Program-made: the position numbers and the translations under genes
The notes under the pieces: model-generated
The model's database searches: none
Told to the model about the DNA's origin: nothing
The model's input: the letters and a program-made list of their open reading frames with translations, nothing else
In this document: positions 14,743 through 21,771 of the stretch, one piece after another
Layout: every line of letters begins with the position of its first letter
Numbering within the stretch: the stretch's first letter is position 1
From: a virus
Virus record (IMG/VR): IMGVR_UViG_3300042305_000706
Span: 1 to 49,297 of that record
Strand: one strand, 5' to 3'
Length of the DNA: 49,297 nucleotides

Positions 14743-15172
14743 CGGCAAGTGGCAGGCTCGCTTTATCAAGCTGGCCGAAGAAATCTCGACTTGGAGCAAA
14801 GACGTTACCACCCAAGTGGGATCTGTCATTGTGCGGCCAGACCGAACCATCTGTTCTGTTGGGTTTAACGGGTTTCCCCGTGGGGTAGAAGACTCTCAGT
14901 CTGCTATCGCAAATCGCGATACCAAGCTACTTCGCACACTTCACGCCGAAGTTAACGCCGTGCTATCGGCCAAGGAGCCACTCAATGGTTATTCCCTCTT
15001 TGTCTGGCCCTTCCAGCCCTGTGCCCAATGTGCTGCTATTGTTATCCAAGCTGGCATCACTGAAGTGTATTGTCCTTTTAACGACCACCTAGCCCATGAA
15101 CGTTGGAGGGAGTCCTTCAAAACTGCTCTGCAAATGTTTGATGAGGCGGGAGTTAGAGTAATTTATTCTTGA
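14729..15172 (+). CDS. dCMP/cytidine-type deaminase
   Basis: 147 residues. Zinc-deaminase signature: HAE (72-74) with catalytic E74, and PCAQC (97-101), with a 'GSVIVRPDRTICSVGFNGFPRG' strand-loop typical of dCMP deaminases. It converts dCMP to dUMP, feeding thymidylate synthesis during phage replication. No thymidylate synthase or nucleotide-modifying gene is in the window. The start overlaps the previous gene by 14 bases. Confidence 0.88.
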   Translation: METISGKWQARFIKLAEEISTWSKDVTTQVGSVIVRPDRTICSVGFNGFPRGVEDSQSAIANRDTKLLRTLHAEVNAVLSAKEPLNGYSLFVWPFQPCAQCAAIVIQAGITEVYCPFNDHLAHERWRESFKTALQMFDEAGVRVIYS

Positions 15173-15174
15173 CA

Positions 15175-15423
15175 ATGAACATCCCAGCCGATTATGTGTC
15201 TAAGCCTAATATGAGCAATGGGCTTACCAGAGTCTTTGAATGGGTTAGCGGCTGGCGCGAATACTCAGACTTTGAACGCGACCACGAAGGCTACATCACC
15301 ACCGAACGTTGTGGGAAGGGAACGGCCATGTTTCTGTGGAGGGTTGACAAAGACCCCGCCCGCCTCGACCATATGTATCTTGACGGGCGCACACTGGTCA
15401 GATTTACTGACAACGCCCACTAA
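15175..15423 (+). CDS. Small hypothetical protein
   Basis: 82 residues from ATG 15175, two bases after the deaminase stop. Tryptophan-rich and probably a beta fold: 'VFEWVSGWREYSDFERDHEGYI', 'GTAMFLWRVDKDPARLDHMYLD'. No motif recognised. Confidence 0.65.
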   Translation: MNIPADYVSKPNMSNGLTRVFEWVSGWREYSDFERDHEGYITTERCGKGTAMFLWRVDKDPARLDHMYLDGRTLVRFTDNAH

Positions 15424-15454
15424 AAGATTAAACCAGATACAATAAATCAACTAT

Positions 15455-15706
15455 ATGAGCGAAGAACAGCAACCAAACGAAACAGCCCAACTGGTCAACA
15501 ATGAACTGACCGAGCGGGTTAACAGCGCATATCTTGCCAACAACTATACCCTCCTCAATGGCGGCACCGACAATGTGGTGATGATCAAGGGAGACAAGGA
15601 TGATAAGTCCATTGATGTCCTCCTTACCTTGGAAGGCATGGAAGAAGTTAGTAAAACCTTGCGTGAGGAAGTGGACAACAAAAAGCCCGAAGCAAGCAAT
15701 GAGTAG
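15455..15706 (+). CDS. Small acidic hypothetical protein
   Basis: 83 residues. Polar N-terminus (MSEEQQPNETAQLVNNEL), then a strand-helix segment 'NVVMIKGDKDDKSIDVLLTL'. It resembles the many small, conserved phage early proteins without known function. The stop overlaps the next gene's start. Confidence 0.65.
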   Translation: MSEEQQPNETAQLVNNELTERVNSAYLANNYTLLNGGTDNVVMIKGDKDDKSIDVLLTLEGMEEVSKTLREEVDNKKPEASNE

Positions 15707-15989
15707 CGAAACCTATCCCATCTACGAAGCACGGGTGGGAGCCTTGGGTCAGGTAGCGTTTTTCAAGGACCCCGAATCCCGCACCTACTGCTTTACTTAC
15801 TTTAACGGAGCCGATTATACCCCGCTTTTTCTCTCCGAAGACGCGGCCTACTTCACATGGCTCTTTATTGGGTGCGAACATCCTGACGCCACTATCTCGA
15901 CTTTTACTCTACCCAAGAAGGCTGGGAAGGGTAAAAAACCTAAAAAGCAGCCTTCAAAACCAACTAAAAAGAAAACGAAAAGCAAATGA
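15699..15989 (+). CDS. Small protein with lysine-rich tail
   Basis: 96 residues from ATG 15699, overlapping the previous stop. A globular first part ('IYEARVGALGQVAFFKDPES', 'CFTYFNGADYTPLFLSEDAA') is followed by a Lys/Pro-rich tail of about 27 residues (KKAGKGKKPKKQPSKPTKKK), suggesting nucleic-acid binding. Not recognised. Confidence 0.65.
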   Translation: MSSETYPIYEARVGALGQVAFFKDPESRTYCFTYFNGADYTPLFLSEDAAYFTWLFIGCEHPDATISTFTLPKKAGKGKKPKKQPSKPTKKKTKSK

Positions 15990-16213
15990 GCAAAGAAAAG
16001 AAAGACAACAGCGGAGCGGCGTTTATGCGTAACTCCGACAATCCCAAAGCACCTTGGTGCAGCGGTCCCGTAACTGTTGACGGAAAAGACTACGAAGTGG
16101 CCATCTGGAAACAGAAGAGCCAAAAGGGCGACCAATACTTGAGCCTCAAGTTTGGCCCTCCCTACGTTCCGAAAAACCAAAAACCCGAAACCAACGACGA
16201 TCCCGATTGGTAA
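15986..16213 (+). CDS. DUF736-like small protein
   Basis: 75 residues with ATGA overlap. 'CSGPVTVDGKDYEVAIWKQK' followed by 'SQKGDQYLSLKFGPP' is the pattern of small phage and plasmid DUF736-like proteins with an OB-like beta fold. A single-strand DNA-related role is sometimes assumed, but is unproven. Confidence 0.7.
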   Translation: MSKEKKDNSGAAFMRNSDNPKAPWCSGPVTVDGKDYEVAIWKQKSQKGDQYLSLKFGPPYVPKNQKPETNDDPDW

Positions 16214-16216
16214 GGG

Positions 16217-16363
16217 ATGGGCTTCATTGGCATAGCCATCTGTACGGTCTGCTACATTGCAACCGCAGTTGATTTCTATATCAAGGGGAATGTCCCCATG
16301 GCTATTGCCTTTGGAGGCTACAGCATTGCCAACATCGGATTCTTAATGATTGCAAGACAATGA
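16217..16363 (+). CDS. Tiny two-segment membrane protein
   Basis: 48 residues, 'MGFIGIAICTVCYIATAVDF' then a short loop (YIKGNVPM) and 'AIAFGGYSIANIGFLMIARQ'. The two hydrophobic stretches and the 'YxxANxGF' element match a recurrent small phage membrane protein of unknown role. First of four consecutive tiny membrane genes. Confidence 0.6.
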   Translation: MGFIGIAICTVCYIATAVDFYIKGNVPMAIAFGGYSIANIGFLMIARQ

Positions 16364-16473
16364 TCAACCCATTCTACATCGGTTTTTTTATTATCATGGG
16401 ATTACTCTTGGGAGTTTTCTTCTACACCCTAATCGTTGCTTCAGATGATGACCGAGACGATAGATTCGACTAG
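16360..16473 (+). CDS. Tiny single-pass membrane protein
   Basis: 37 residues with ATGA overlap. One hydrophobic helix (YIGFFIIMGLLLGVFFYTLI) and an acidic tail (ASDDDRDDRFD). Overlap with both neighbours and conservation of the membrane theme support translation. Function unknown. Confidence 0.5.
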   Translation: MINPFYIGFFIIMGLLLGVFFYTLIVASDDDRDDRFD

Positions 16474-16546
16474 CGCCATATTGTTGTGGCTTGTGGCCAC
16501 ATTCGTCATCCTCAAGGTTATCAAAGACTCAATTAACCCAAAGTGA
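16445..16546 (+). CDS. Tiny single-pass membrane protein
   Basis: 33 residues (32 from the second ATG). A hydrophobic segment, AILLWLVATFVILKVI, is followed by KDSINPK. It overlaps the previous gene by 29 bases and its stop overlaps the next gene's GTG start. Confidence 0.45.
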   Translation: MMTETIDSTSAILLWLVATFVILKVIKDSINPK

Positions 16547-16740
16547 GCAATAAACTAAACAATTGGATCAAAGTCCGCTCCGCCAACCACAATGAGGTTC
16601 TCAACGTCCTTCAGGAATACGGGGTCATATCAGACAACTGTGTGAACGTTGAAGATGTGGGCAATGATATGGAAGCCATGAAGTGGATGGCTTGCAACCA
16701 CAAGTTAATAAAGGATGATAACCCTAAATCTCTTTACTGA
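16543..16740 (+). CDS. Small hypothetical protein
   Basis: 65 residues from a GTG overlapping the previous stop. Soluble: 'NNWIKVRSANHNEVLNVLQE' and 'DMEAMKWMACNHKLIKDDNP'. Not recognised. Confidence 0.55.
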   Translation: MSNKLNNWIKVRSANHNEVLNVLQEYGVISDNCVNVEDVGNDMEAMKWMACNHKLIKDDNPKSLY

Positions 16741-16843
16741 TTTATTGACTTACGGAATCGGGGCCAATGTTGTATTTGCCCTGCTTTTCGTTTTCTTTCG
16801 GTTACGAAAACTTAACAAAGTTCTGCGTCGATCTTTGAAATAA
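16715..16843 (+). CDS. Tiny single-pass membrane protein
   Basis: 42 residues from ATG 16715, inside the end of the previous gene. 'MITLNLFTDLLTYGIGANVV' leads into FALLFVFFRLRKL and a basic end, so one membrane helix with the C-terminus probably inside. Function unknown. Confidence 0.5.
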   Translation: MITLNLFTDLLTYGIGANVVFALLFVFFRLRKLNKVLRRSLK

Positions 16844-16855
16844 ATTTTGCTATCT

Positions 16856-16883
16856 TCTCCTCCGATCTTTGAAAGGAGGTGAG
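16856..16883 (+). promoter_or_regulatory. Near-perfect ribosome binding site that can be hidden in a hairpin
   Basis: AAAGGAGGTGA (16872-16882) matches the 16S anti-Shine-Dalgarno over its whole core and lies five bases from the ATG at 16888. CCTCC (16859-16863) can pair with GGAGG (16875-16879), extended by two pairs past one mismatch, with an 11-base loop. The loop sequence CGATCTTTGAAA is a direct repeat of 16829-16840. This looks like translational control. Confidence 0.55.
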
Positions 16884-16887
16884 ATTA

Positions 16888-17022
16888 ATGATTTATACCA
16901 ACCACCTTGGTATCGTCTATGGCCCCTATGGATCAATTGGGTATGTACAGCGCACCACTTCGCGGAAGTTGTCTTTCAGTATTCGCGGACTATTGCGTTG
17001 GGTTACCTCCCTGTTTCCTTAA
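16888..17022 (+). CDS. Small basic protein with strong, hairpin-gated ribosome site
   Basis: 44 residues: MIYTNHLGIVYGPYGSIGYV then QRTTSRKLSFSIRGLLRWVT and SLFP. The C-terminal half is basic and amphipathic. Not recognised. The best Shine-Dalgarno of the window precedes it, in contrast to its neighbours, and a strong terminator follows 12 bases after the stop. That marks it as the last gene of the transcript and suggests it is made in quantity under some condition. Confidence 0.6.
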   Translation: MIYTNHLGIVYGPYGSIGYVQRTTSRKLSFSIRGLLRWVTSLFP

Positions 17023-17034
17023 GGCGCATACAAC

Positions 17035-17092
17035 TGGGGCGGGGTAACGTAAGGGTTCTTTATCAAGCGTTGCTCCGTCCCACTTTTTTTTT
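17035..17092 (+). terminator. Strong intrinsic terminator
   Basis: TGGGGCGGGGTAACG (17035-17049) pairs over 15 positions, with three wobbles, with CGTTGCTCCGTCCCA (17068-17082), followed by C and nine T (17084-17092). It ends the operon that starts at 11642. The T tract runs straight into the TTGAAC box of the next promoter. Confidence 0.85.
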
Positions 17093-17120
17093 GAACGCCC
17101 TACTCAACTAGCTGTCTGAT
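17091..17120 (+). promoter_or_regulatory. ECF-like promoter element behind a terminator
   Basis: TTGAAC (17091-17096), 17 bases, GTCTGAT (17114-17120); ATG at 17127. The first box shares two T with the terminator tail. GTCTGA with this spacing is the same as in known sigma-E promoters. Confidence 0.7.
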
Positions 17121-17126
17121 CTCTCT

Positions 17127-17618
17127 ATGGACATGACAATTGACCACGCTGACCACCTTACGTTTTTAAAACATCTTGATCAAAGCCATGAAGCTGTTTG
17201 GAGGGTGGCAAATTGGATAAACAAAAAAGGTTACTTTGTAACAATCCCCCCAACAACAAAAAGCGCCACCCATCAAGAGTGGGAAGAACACGCTGATAAC
17301 GGAGACCTTCTTATAACCAAATCACCTAATATTCAGCCACAGAGGGTTGAGGTTAAGCGTAGGGGGATAAACTTTACCGGATTTGAAGACTGGCCCCATA
17401 GAAATTTTATCGTATGCGCGGCCCATGCTTGGGATAGGGCGAATCCAAAGCCGTATGCAGTTGTGGTTTTAAGTAACGACATGAAGCACGCCGGAACGGT
17501 CAGGTCTGTAACTAAAGATAAATGGTATATTGAAAAAAAGAAAGACCATCGCTACATCGATTATACACAAGATTTTTATGTGATAGATCTTGAATATGTA
17601 GATTGGATCACTCTTTAA
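17127..17618 (+). CDS. PD-(D/E)XK-like nuclease-fold protein
   Basis: 163 residues. An N-terminal helix (HEAVWRVANWINKKG) is followed by 'DNGDLLITKSPNIQPQRVEV' and KRRG. D60 and E75-x-K77 have the spacing of the PD-(D/E)XK core. The C-terminal half is strand-rich, with 'PKPYAVVVLSNDMKH'. Probably a small DNA nuclease or a catalytically altered relative. It is the first gene behind its own ECF-like promoter. Confidence 0.65.
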   Translation: MDMTIDHADHLTFLKHLDQSHEAVWRVANWINKKGYFVTIPPTTKSATHQEWEEHADNGDLLITKSPNIQPQRVEVKRRGINFTGFEDWPHRNFIVCAAHAWDRANPKPYAVVVLSNDMKHAGTVRSVTKDKWYIEKKKDHRYIDYTQDFYVIDLEYVDWITL

Positions 17619-17625
17619 TACGACT

Positions 17626-17766
17626 ATGGCAGGTAGAAACAACAGACCCAACGGCAAAGGAGACCAACCCCGAAAGGTTAACGGCCCGAAGTATCGGGAT
17701 AACTACGACTCCATCAAGTGGGTGAAGAAAAAACCAGTTGACACAAAGAAGCCCGAACCCAAATGA
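17626..17766 (+). CDS. Small basic disordered protein
   Basis: 46 residues, Lys/Pro/Asn/Gly-rich: MAGRNNRPNGKGDQPRKVNG, then 'YDSIKWVKKKPVDTKKPEPK'. Likely unstructured and nucleic-acid-binding. The stop overlaps the next start in an ATGA. Confidence 0.55.
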   Translation: MAGRNNRPNGKGDQPRKVNGPKYRDNYDSIKWVKKKPVDTKKPEPK

Positions 17767-18041
17767 GCAAAAACCTCCACCTCCATAGAGACAGACTAAG
17801 CGGCAAAAACGTACCATTACCCCAAAACAGAGTACCAATGGATAAAATGAACAAACTCTTAAAGCAAGGAAGGCTACTTCCCATCTACAGGCCACTAGGA
17901 GAGGACTTGTGCTTAGTGGGCTACCGCCGCAAGCCAAGCTCAAGAAAGTCCCACCAGCGGCCCTTTATGCTCAAGCAACCCATAGCCTTGGGCAAGATTG
18001 ACCCAAATCCCGAAACACCATGCAAGTCTCCATCCGAATAG
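17763..18041 (+). CDS. Small basic hypothetical protein
   Basis: 92 residues with ATGA overlap. Arg/Lys/Pro-rich with 'DKMNKLLKQGRLLPIYRPLG' in the middle and a C-terminal 'KIDPNPETPCKSPSE'. The 3' end overlaps the next gene by 22 bases. Not recognised. Confidence 0.55.
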   Translation: MSKNLHLHRDRLSGKNVPLPQNRVPMDKMNKLLKQGRLLPIYRPLGEDLCLVGYRRKPSSRKSHQRPFMLKQPIALGKIDPNPETPCKSPSE

Positions 18042-18340
18042 GCTACAGAATAGTGAAGACAATAAGGGACGGCAAAACCTACTTTGTCCCCCAATACCAA
18101 GAAGAGACAGACTTGGAATGCACCTTCCACAACTTCCGAAAAAAAATCCACGGAAAATGCGGAGGATACAATGATATTTACTTCTCAAACATAGAGGACG
18201 CCAAGATCTGTATTGAAGCAGATAGGGCCATCCAAGACAAAATAGTATGGAGAGGCGGAACAGATAACTATCAAAATCCCGAAGAAGAGCCAGTTGCATG
18301 TGATTCCCCCGAAAGGTCTCAAAACAACATTAACGAATAA
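18020..18340 (+). CDS. Small hypothetical protein
   Basis: 106 residues. Strand-rich N-terminus (MQVSIRIGYRIVKTIRDGKT), two Cys near the middle, a helix 'IEDAKICIEADRAIQDKI' and an acidic end. It is not recognised but has ordinary codon patterns and an overlapping start. Confidence 0.55.
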   Translation: MQVSIRIGYRIVKTIRDGKTYFVPQYQEETDLECTFHNFRKKIHGKCGGYNDIYFSNIEDAKICIEADRAIQDKIVWRGGTDNYQNPEEEPVACDSPERSQNNINE

Positions 18341-18344
18341 TAGC

Positions 18345-18620
18345 ATGAAACTTACAGGCCACGAACTAATAGACTCCTGCATCAAAAGACACGTGGGAGA
18401 AGACGAAACAATCCTCCTAGCAGACGGACTAGAAAGCGCCTTCATGGCTATAGGCAGACAATTCACCCACCCCCTAGCCATCTACTCTTACAGGAAGACA
18501 ATCAAGATCCTCATGCGGGATCACAGGATGGACAGAGAAGAAGCCATCGAATACTTCGACTTCAACATCGCTGGAGCTTTCATTGGAGACCAAACCCCTG
18601 TATTCCTCCAAGATGAGTAG
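18345..18620 (+). CDS. Conserved phage hypothetical protein
   Basis: 91 residues from ATG 18345. 'ETILLADGLESAFMAIGRQF', 'AIYSYRKTIKILMRDHRMDR' and 'EEAIEYFDFNIAGAFIGDQT' match a family found in many phages near replication genes. All-helical; no known activity. Confidence 0.7.
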   Translation: MKLTGHELIDSCIKRHVGEDETILLADGLESAFMAIGRQFTHPLAIYSYRKTIKILMRDHRMDREEAIEYFDFNIAGAFIGDQTPVFLQDE

Positions 18621-18705
18621 TGGATATGTCGAAATAACCCCGAAATCTATACACATCGGTAGCCATATGTTTACAACGTAGACATATCTATGGTATAGGG
18701 TAGCT

Positions 18706-19254
18706 ATGGCAGAGGGACTACTAAGCAAAGCAACAGACCGCCTTAAATCGGCTCTAGGCGGGCTTTTTGAAGATCCTGCCCCCTCGACCCCCCGCTTCCC
18801 AGAAAGCGCCCCACAACCCCTCCCAGAGCCCACCATCACAGTGCGTAAGAGCAGGTCTGGCAACCCACCCCCCAAGCCCGAACCCAAAGAGCCATTCGGT
18901 AAGATAACCAGCTACAATTGGCAGGGAGACCCCTACACCGATAGCAATAGTAGAAACTGGATAGGAAGCTTCGGAAAAATAAGCCCCATAGGAATGGCAA
19001 TATCCCCAGATATAGAAAAGCAATTCAGAGAAGCGGGCATCAAACCCAAGGACAGGGTCAAGATAGTCCTGTCCGATGGAACAGAAATGGAACGAATCTG
19101 GGACAATCGTACCATGCAGGACAAACAAGCCATCCGCAAATTCGGCAAACCCCTCACAGGGCGCTTCGACCTCCACTTCCCAGAGGGTAAATCCCCCCAT
19201 GAGAAAGACGGAATCGCCGTGGTTGGATTCCAGAAACTGACATCAGCGGAGTAG
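18706..19254 (+). CDS. Protein with a possible 3D/RlpA-like barrel domain
   Basis: 182 residues. The first 65 are an amphipathic helix (MAEGLLSKATDRLKSALGGL) and a Pro-rich linker. The second part has 'GKITSYNWQGDPYTDSNSRN', 'IGMAISPDIEKQF', 'IKPKDRVKIVLSDGTEMERI' and 'GRFDLHFPEG', the order of a double-psi barrel of the 3D/RlpA type with Asp in WDNRT and RFDLHF. Such domains bind or cut peptidoglycan, so a role in entry or lysis is possible. No signal peptide is seen. An inverted repeat ATATGT/ACATAT and TTTACA-N18-TATAGG lie just upstream. Confidence 0.6.
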   Translation: MAEGLLSKATDRLKSALGGLFEDPAPSTPRFPESAPQPLPEPTITVRKSRSGNPPPKPEPKEPFGKITSYNWQGDPYTDSNSRNWIGSFGKISPIGMAISPDIEKQFREAGIKPKDRVKIVLSDGTEMERIWDNRTMQDKQAIRKFGKPLTGRFDLHFPEGKSPHEKDGIAVVGFQKLTSAE

Positions 19255-20167
19255 ATCGGGGACAATAGTCCAAGCCAAATTTGAACTACAGCGCATTCTC
19301 CATGCGTTAAGGGGGTCATGTGGCACAAAAGCGGCAAAAGCTTTCCATAGGGGATTGTGGCGCAATTACGCCCCCTCCAAGCCCGAAACATAGAGAGCAA
19401 AAAATATTTAAGACGGGGTAACGTCCCTTGAATAGGGGGTAGGGGGTAAGCGGAAGGAACGAAGACGGGGGGGTAGACCCCGCTTCCGACAGGATAACAG
19501 AGAGATCCAGCCACAAATAATGGGGTGTATTTCTGACAGAACCCAACGGGGTTAGATGGATGATAACGCGTTCTCTGGTTTACATTTTGCCAGATATTTT
19601 TTGAGGGGGGGGTATTTCAGGATAGCAGTATATTCGCCAGCGAAGGGGTGGGGCGGAGACGGGTGGGGTGGGAAGGTCTGTTACTGCGCCCCTGTGGCCC
19701 CTGTGGCGCGTCAGTCTCTCGGCCACCATGTCCCCGCTGCATGGCCCCATCGATCCCGCCTCTTGTGCCCTATGTACGCTGGCCCTCTTTGGCCCCCTGT
19801 TGCCCTCTGTGGCCTTGTCCCCCCGCGTCCGCTCCCCTCATGCCATCGGCCCGCAATCTCATGCCATAGGGCGAAATCCCGAAAGCAAACCCTTGAATAT
19901 CAATCGCCCACCTTGCCACCTGCTGGCTTTGTTTGCTCTGGCAATAGCATAACAGCGGAAAAATCATCTCTCATTCTGGCGCAACGTGGTGCAATTGAAA
20001 GGCATAGGACACCAATGTCTGACCCCCATCTTCCCGCACCATAGCAATCCCCTTCCCTCATTTATCGTGCCAACCTGTGGAAAAATGGCGGTTTTTATTT
20101 TCTACAAAGAAAGAATATATTGAAAATATCCCTTGCCAACCATGCGAGGAGGGATTAGTTTTCCCTT
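19255..20167. other. Gene-free, G-rich structured region of about 900 bp
   Basis: No ORF here is protein-like; the longest has an unnatural Cys/His/Pro/Trp composition. Hairpins are CGCAT/ATGCG near 19291, GGCG/CGCC near 19360, GACG/CGTC near 19412, and CGGAAG/CTTCCG (19451-19488) enclosing CGGGG/CCCCG. G runs at 19435-19446 and 19467-19473 and a G8 tract near 19605 could form G-quadruplexes. From 19690 to 19830 the sequence is rich in GGCC/CCCC words. The last 90 bases are A/T-rich. It separates two rightward clusters and could hold a replication origin or an RNA gene; neither is shown. Confidence 0.4.
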
Positions 20168-20446
20168 GTGAATAAATACTTCACCCAGCAGGAGGACGGA
20201 AGCTTCCGCCCTGTAACCTTCAATCAATCCAACCTCGCAGACATTATCGCTGACGTAATCGCGCACGAATTCAAATCCGCCTTGGCGGATAAGGTGCGCG
20301 GGCTCATCGATTCCGTGGACCTTGGCTCTCGCATCGAATCCGCCATCGACGGCGTGGACCTCGATGACATGGCAGAGGAAGCGGTGCGCGATGAGATCAA
20401 TAATCGCGTGGAGAACCTCGACATATCGGTTGACGTTTCAATCTGA
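20168..20446 (+). CDS. Acidic hypothetical protein, first gene of the small-gene cluster
   Basis: 92 residues from GTG 20168; a GGAGGG lies 14 bases upstream. Acidic and helical: 'NLADIIADVIAHEFKSALAD', 'VRGLIDSVDLGSRIESAIDG' and 'DDMAEEAVRDEINNRVENLD'. Repeating D-rich turns suggest a coiled or amphipathic bundle. Not recognised. Confidence 0.65.
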   Translation: MNKYFTQQEDGSFRPVTFNQSNLADIIADVIAHEFKSALADKVRGLIDSVDLGSRIESAIDGVDLDDMAEEAVRDEINNRVENLDISVDVSI

Positions 20447-20454
20447 TTACTGCC

Positions 20455-20661
20455 ATGGAAGCAATCCTCGCAAACGAAACCACTGGAAAGCTGCGCCGCC
20501 TTGGCGAAGACTTCGACAGCACTCCCACTGCCACATGGGTCGAAGAGTGGAAAAGGAACAAGTGGGACTGGGTATTAGCCACCAGCCAACCTTTCGCAGA
20601 GGTTTTGAAAGAGCACACTGGCACAGGCTGGTTTGTTCTGGCCGACTTGGAAGAGGAGTGA
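20455..20661 (+). CDS. Small hypothetical protein
   Basis: 68 residues. 'TPTATWVEEWKRNKWDWVLA' and 'FAEVLKEHTGTGWFVLADLE'. The start is GCC-ATGG with no purine-rich ribosome site. A UUCG hairpin follows immediately after the stop. Confidence 0.6.
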   Translation: MEAILANETTGKLRRLGEDFDSTPTATWVEEWKRNKWDWVLATSQPFAEVLKEHTGTGWFVLADLEEE

Positions 20662-20665
20662 ACAC

Positions 20666-20693
20666 GGAGGGATGCTTCGGCGTCCCTCCCTTT
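20666..20693 (+). terminator. UUCG-capped hairpin, weak terminator or processing site
   Basis: GGAGGGATGC (20666-20675), loop TTCG, GCGTCCCTCC (20680-20689), then C and TTT. Ten pairs with one G-U. The short T run makes it a leaky terminator or an RNA-stabilising element between genes. Confidence 0.65.
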
Positions 20694-20715
20694 CAACCCT
20701 CAACCACCACCACCC

Positions 20716-20976
20716 ATGACCATAAAGAAAACAAACCGAACGTGCCGTGAGTGCGGAAGCAGACAAACGGCGAGCAATGGCGACAAGGGAATGAACGAAA
20801 TTCTCCTCTGTCTTGACTGCGGAGAGCAATGGTTTCCCCTTGTGGAGATTGACTGCAAAGCATTCCTGCTCTGTGAGAATCCCGCCACCACCTATTTTGA
20901 CCACCCGACACTTGGCAAGGTTCCTGCCTGTGATCGTTGCATGGCGAAGAGGGAAGCTATTGAGGCACTGCCATGA
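20716..20976 (+). CDS. Small zinc-finger protein
   Basis: 86 residues with four cysteine pairs or singles: CRECG (10-14), CLDCG (32-36), a Cys in 'FLLCENPATTYFDHPT' and CDRC near the end. Zinc-ribbon plus a second site. The start follows an ACCACCACCACCC tract. Confidence 0.7.
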   Translation: MTIKKTNRTCRECGSRQTASNGDKGMNEILLCLDCGEQWFPLVEIDCKAFLLCENPATTYFDHPTLGKVPACDRCMAKREAIEALP

Positions 20977-21059
20977 TCGACCCGACCACACTGCAAACCC
21001 TGCTAGAACTAGGCGCAATTGCCTTTCTCACCACAACAGCCTTCCTCCTCTGGGAGTAA
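20973..21059 (+). CDS. Tiny membrane peptide
   Basis: 28 residues: MIDPTTLQTLLELGAIAFLT then TTAFLLWE. One hydrophobic helix. The ATGA overlap with the previous stop is the main support; it is short enough that chance cannot be excluded. Confidence 0.4.
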   Translation: MIDPTTLQTLLELGAIAFLTTTAFLLWE

Positions 21060-21066
21060 TCTTGCC

Positions 21067-21771
21067 ATGTATCTAATCCATCAAACCGAGTCCGTGGTGG
21101 TTATTGCCACAAAGAAAAGCCAGAATCGAAAGACAGGTGATTCTGTGCAACTTTGGATACTCGACGCCACCATGCATCCAGTGGAGTCTCGACGCACAGG
21201 ACATGACGCACAGAATCAGTGTCAAGGATGCCGCTTTGCTTCGGGCAATGGGTGTTATGTTAACGCCAATCCCCTCTCTTCTATCTGGCGAAAATATCGG
21301 TCTGGCGGATATCCTGCTTTGATAATGGGTTCTCCAGAGTGGGATTCGTTCTTCACGACAGACTTCGTGCGTTTCGGTGCTTATGGCAACCCCTCTCTGA
21401 TTCCCCTGCCCATGGTCAAGGACATTGCAAGCCGCGCCCGAAAGATCACTGGTTACTTCCACGATTGGCGCATGATGCGCCCAGAGGATGCGAAAGCTTA
21501 TGGTGAGTATTTTATGGCGTCCACGGAGGTTGATAACTTCACCGATGCTCAATCTCTCGGACTTCGGACGTTTTCCGTGGTTCCCTCTGCTTTTCCTGCC
21601 GCAGGTATTGAATGCCTCGCAGATGCCAAGGGGATGACTTGCAAGCAATGCGGTCTCTGTGATGGTAATCGACGCACAGCGTCACGGAGCAAACCCCTTC
21701 CCCATATTTTCATCACTGCCCATGGTTACCAAACCGCAAAGGCTAAGTTAGCTTCGGGCGGAGATGACTAA
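21067..21771 (+). CDS. Conserved phage/plasmid protein with cysteine motifs (DUF7227-like)
   Basis: 234 residues from ATG 21067. Characteristic order: 'KTGDSVQLWILDATMHPVES', 'NQCQGCRFASGNGCYVN', 'VRFGAYGNPSLIPLPMV', 'GYFHDWRM', 'LGLRTFSVVP' and 'MTCKQCGLCDGNRR'. Three Cys at the N-terminal and three at the C-terminal side suggest metal sites, perhaps Fe-S. The family is widespread in phages and plasmids and unassigned. Its neighbours here are the same small conserved genes that accompany it elsewhere. Confidence 0.75.
   Translation: MYLIHQTESVVVIATKKSQNRKTGDSVQLWILDATMHPVESRRTGHDAQNQCQGCRFASGNGCYVNANPLSSIWRKYRSGGYPALIMGSPEWDSFFTTDFVRFGAYGNPSLIPLPMVKDIASRARKITGYFHDWRMMRPEDAKAYGEYFMASTEVDNFTDAQSLGLRTFSVVPSAFPAAGIECLADAKGMTCKQCGLCDGNRRTASRSKPLPHIFITAHGYQTAKAKLASGGDD

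Noticed and set aside
19556-20044. 162-codon rightward ORF and two shorter overlapping ones in the gene-free gap
   Set aside because: Composition is dominated by Cys, His, Pro and Trp, there is no domain and no ribosome site; three frames are open by base composition alone.
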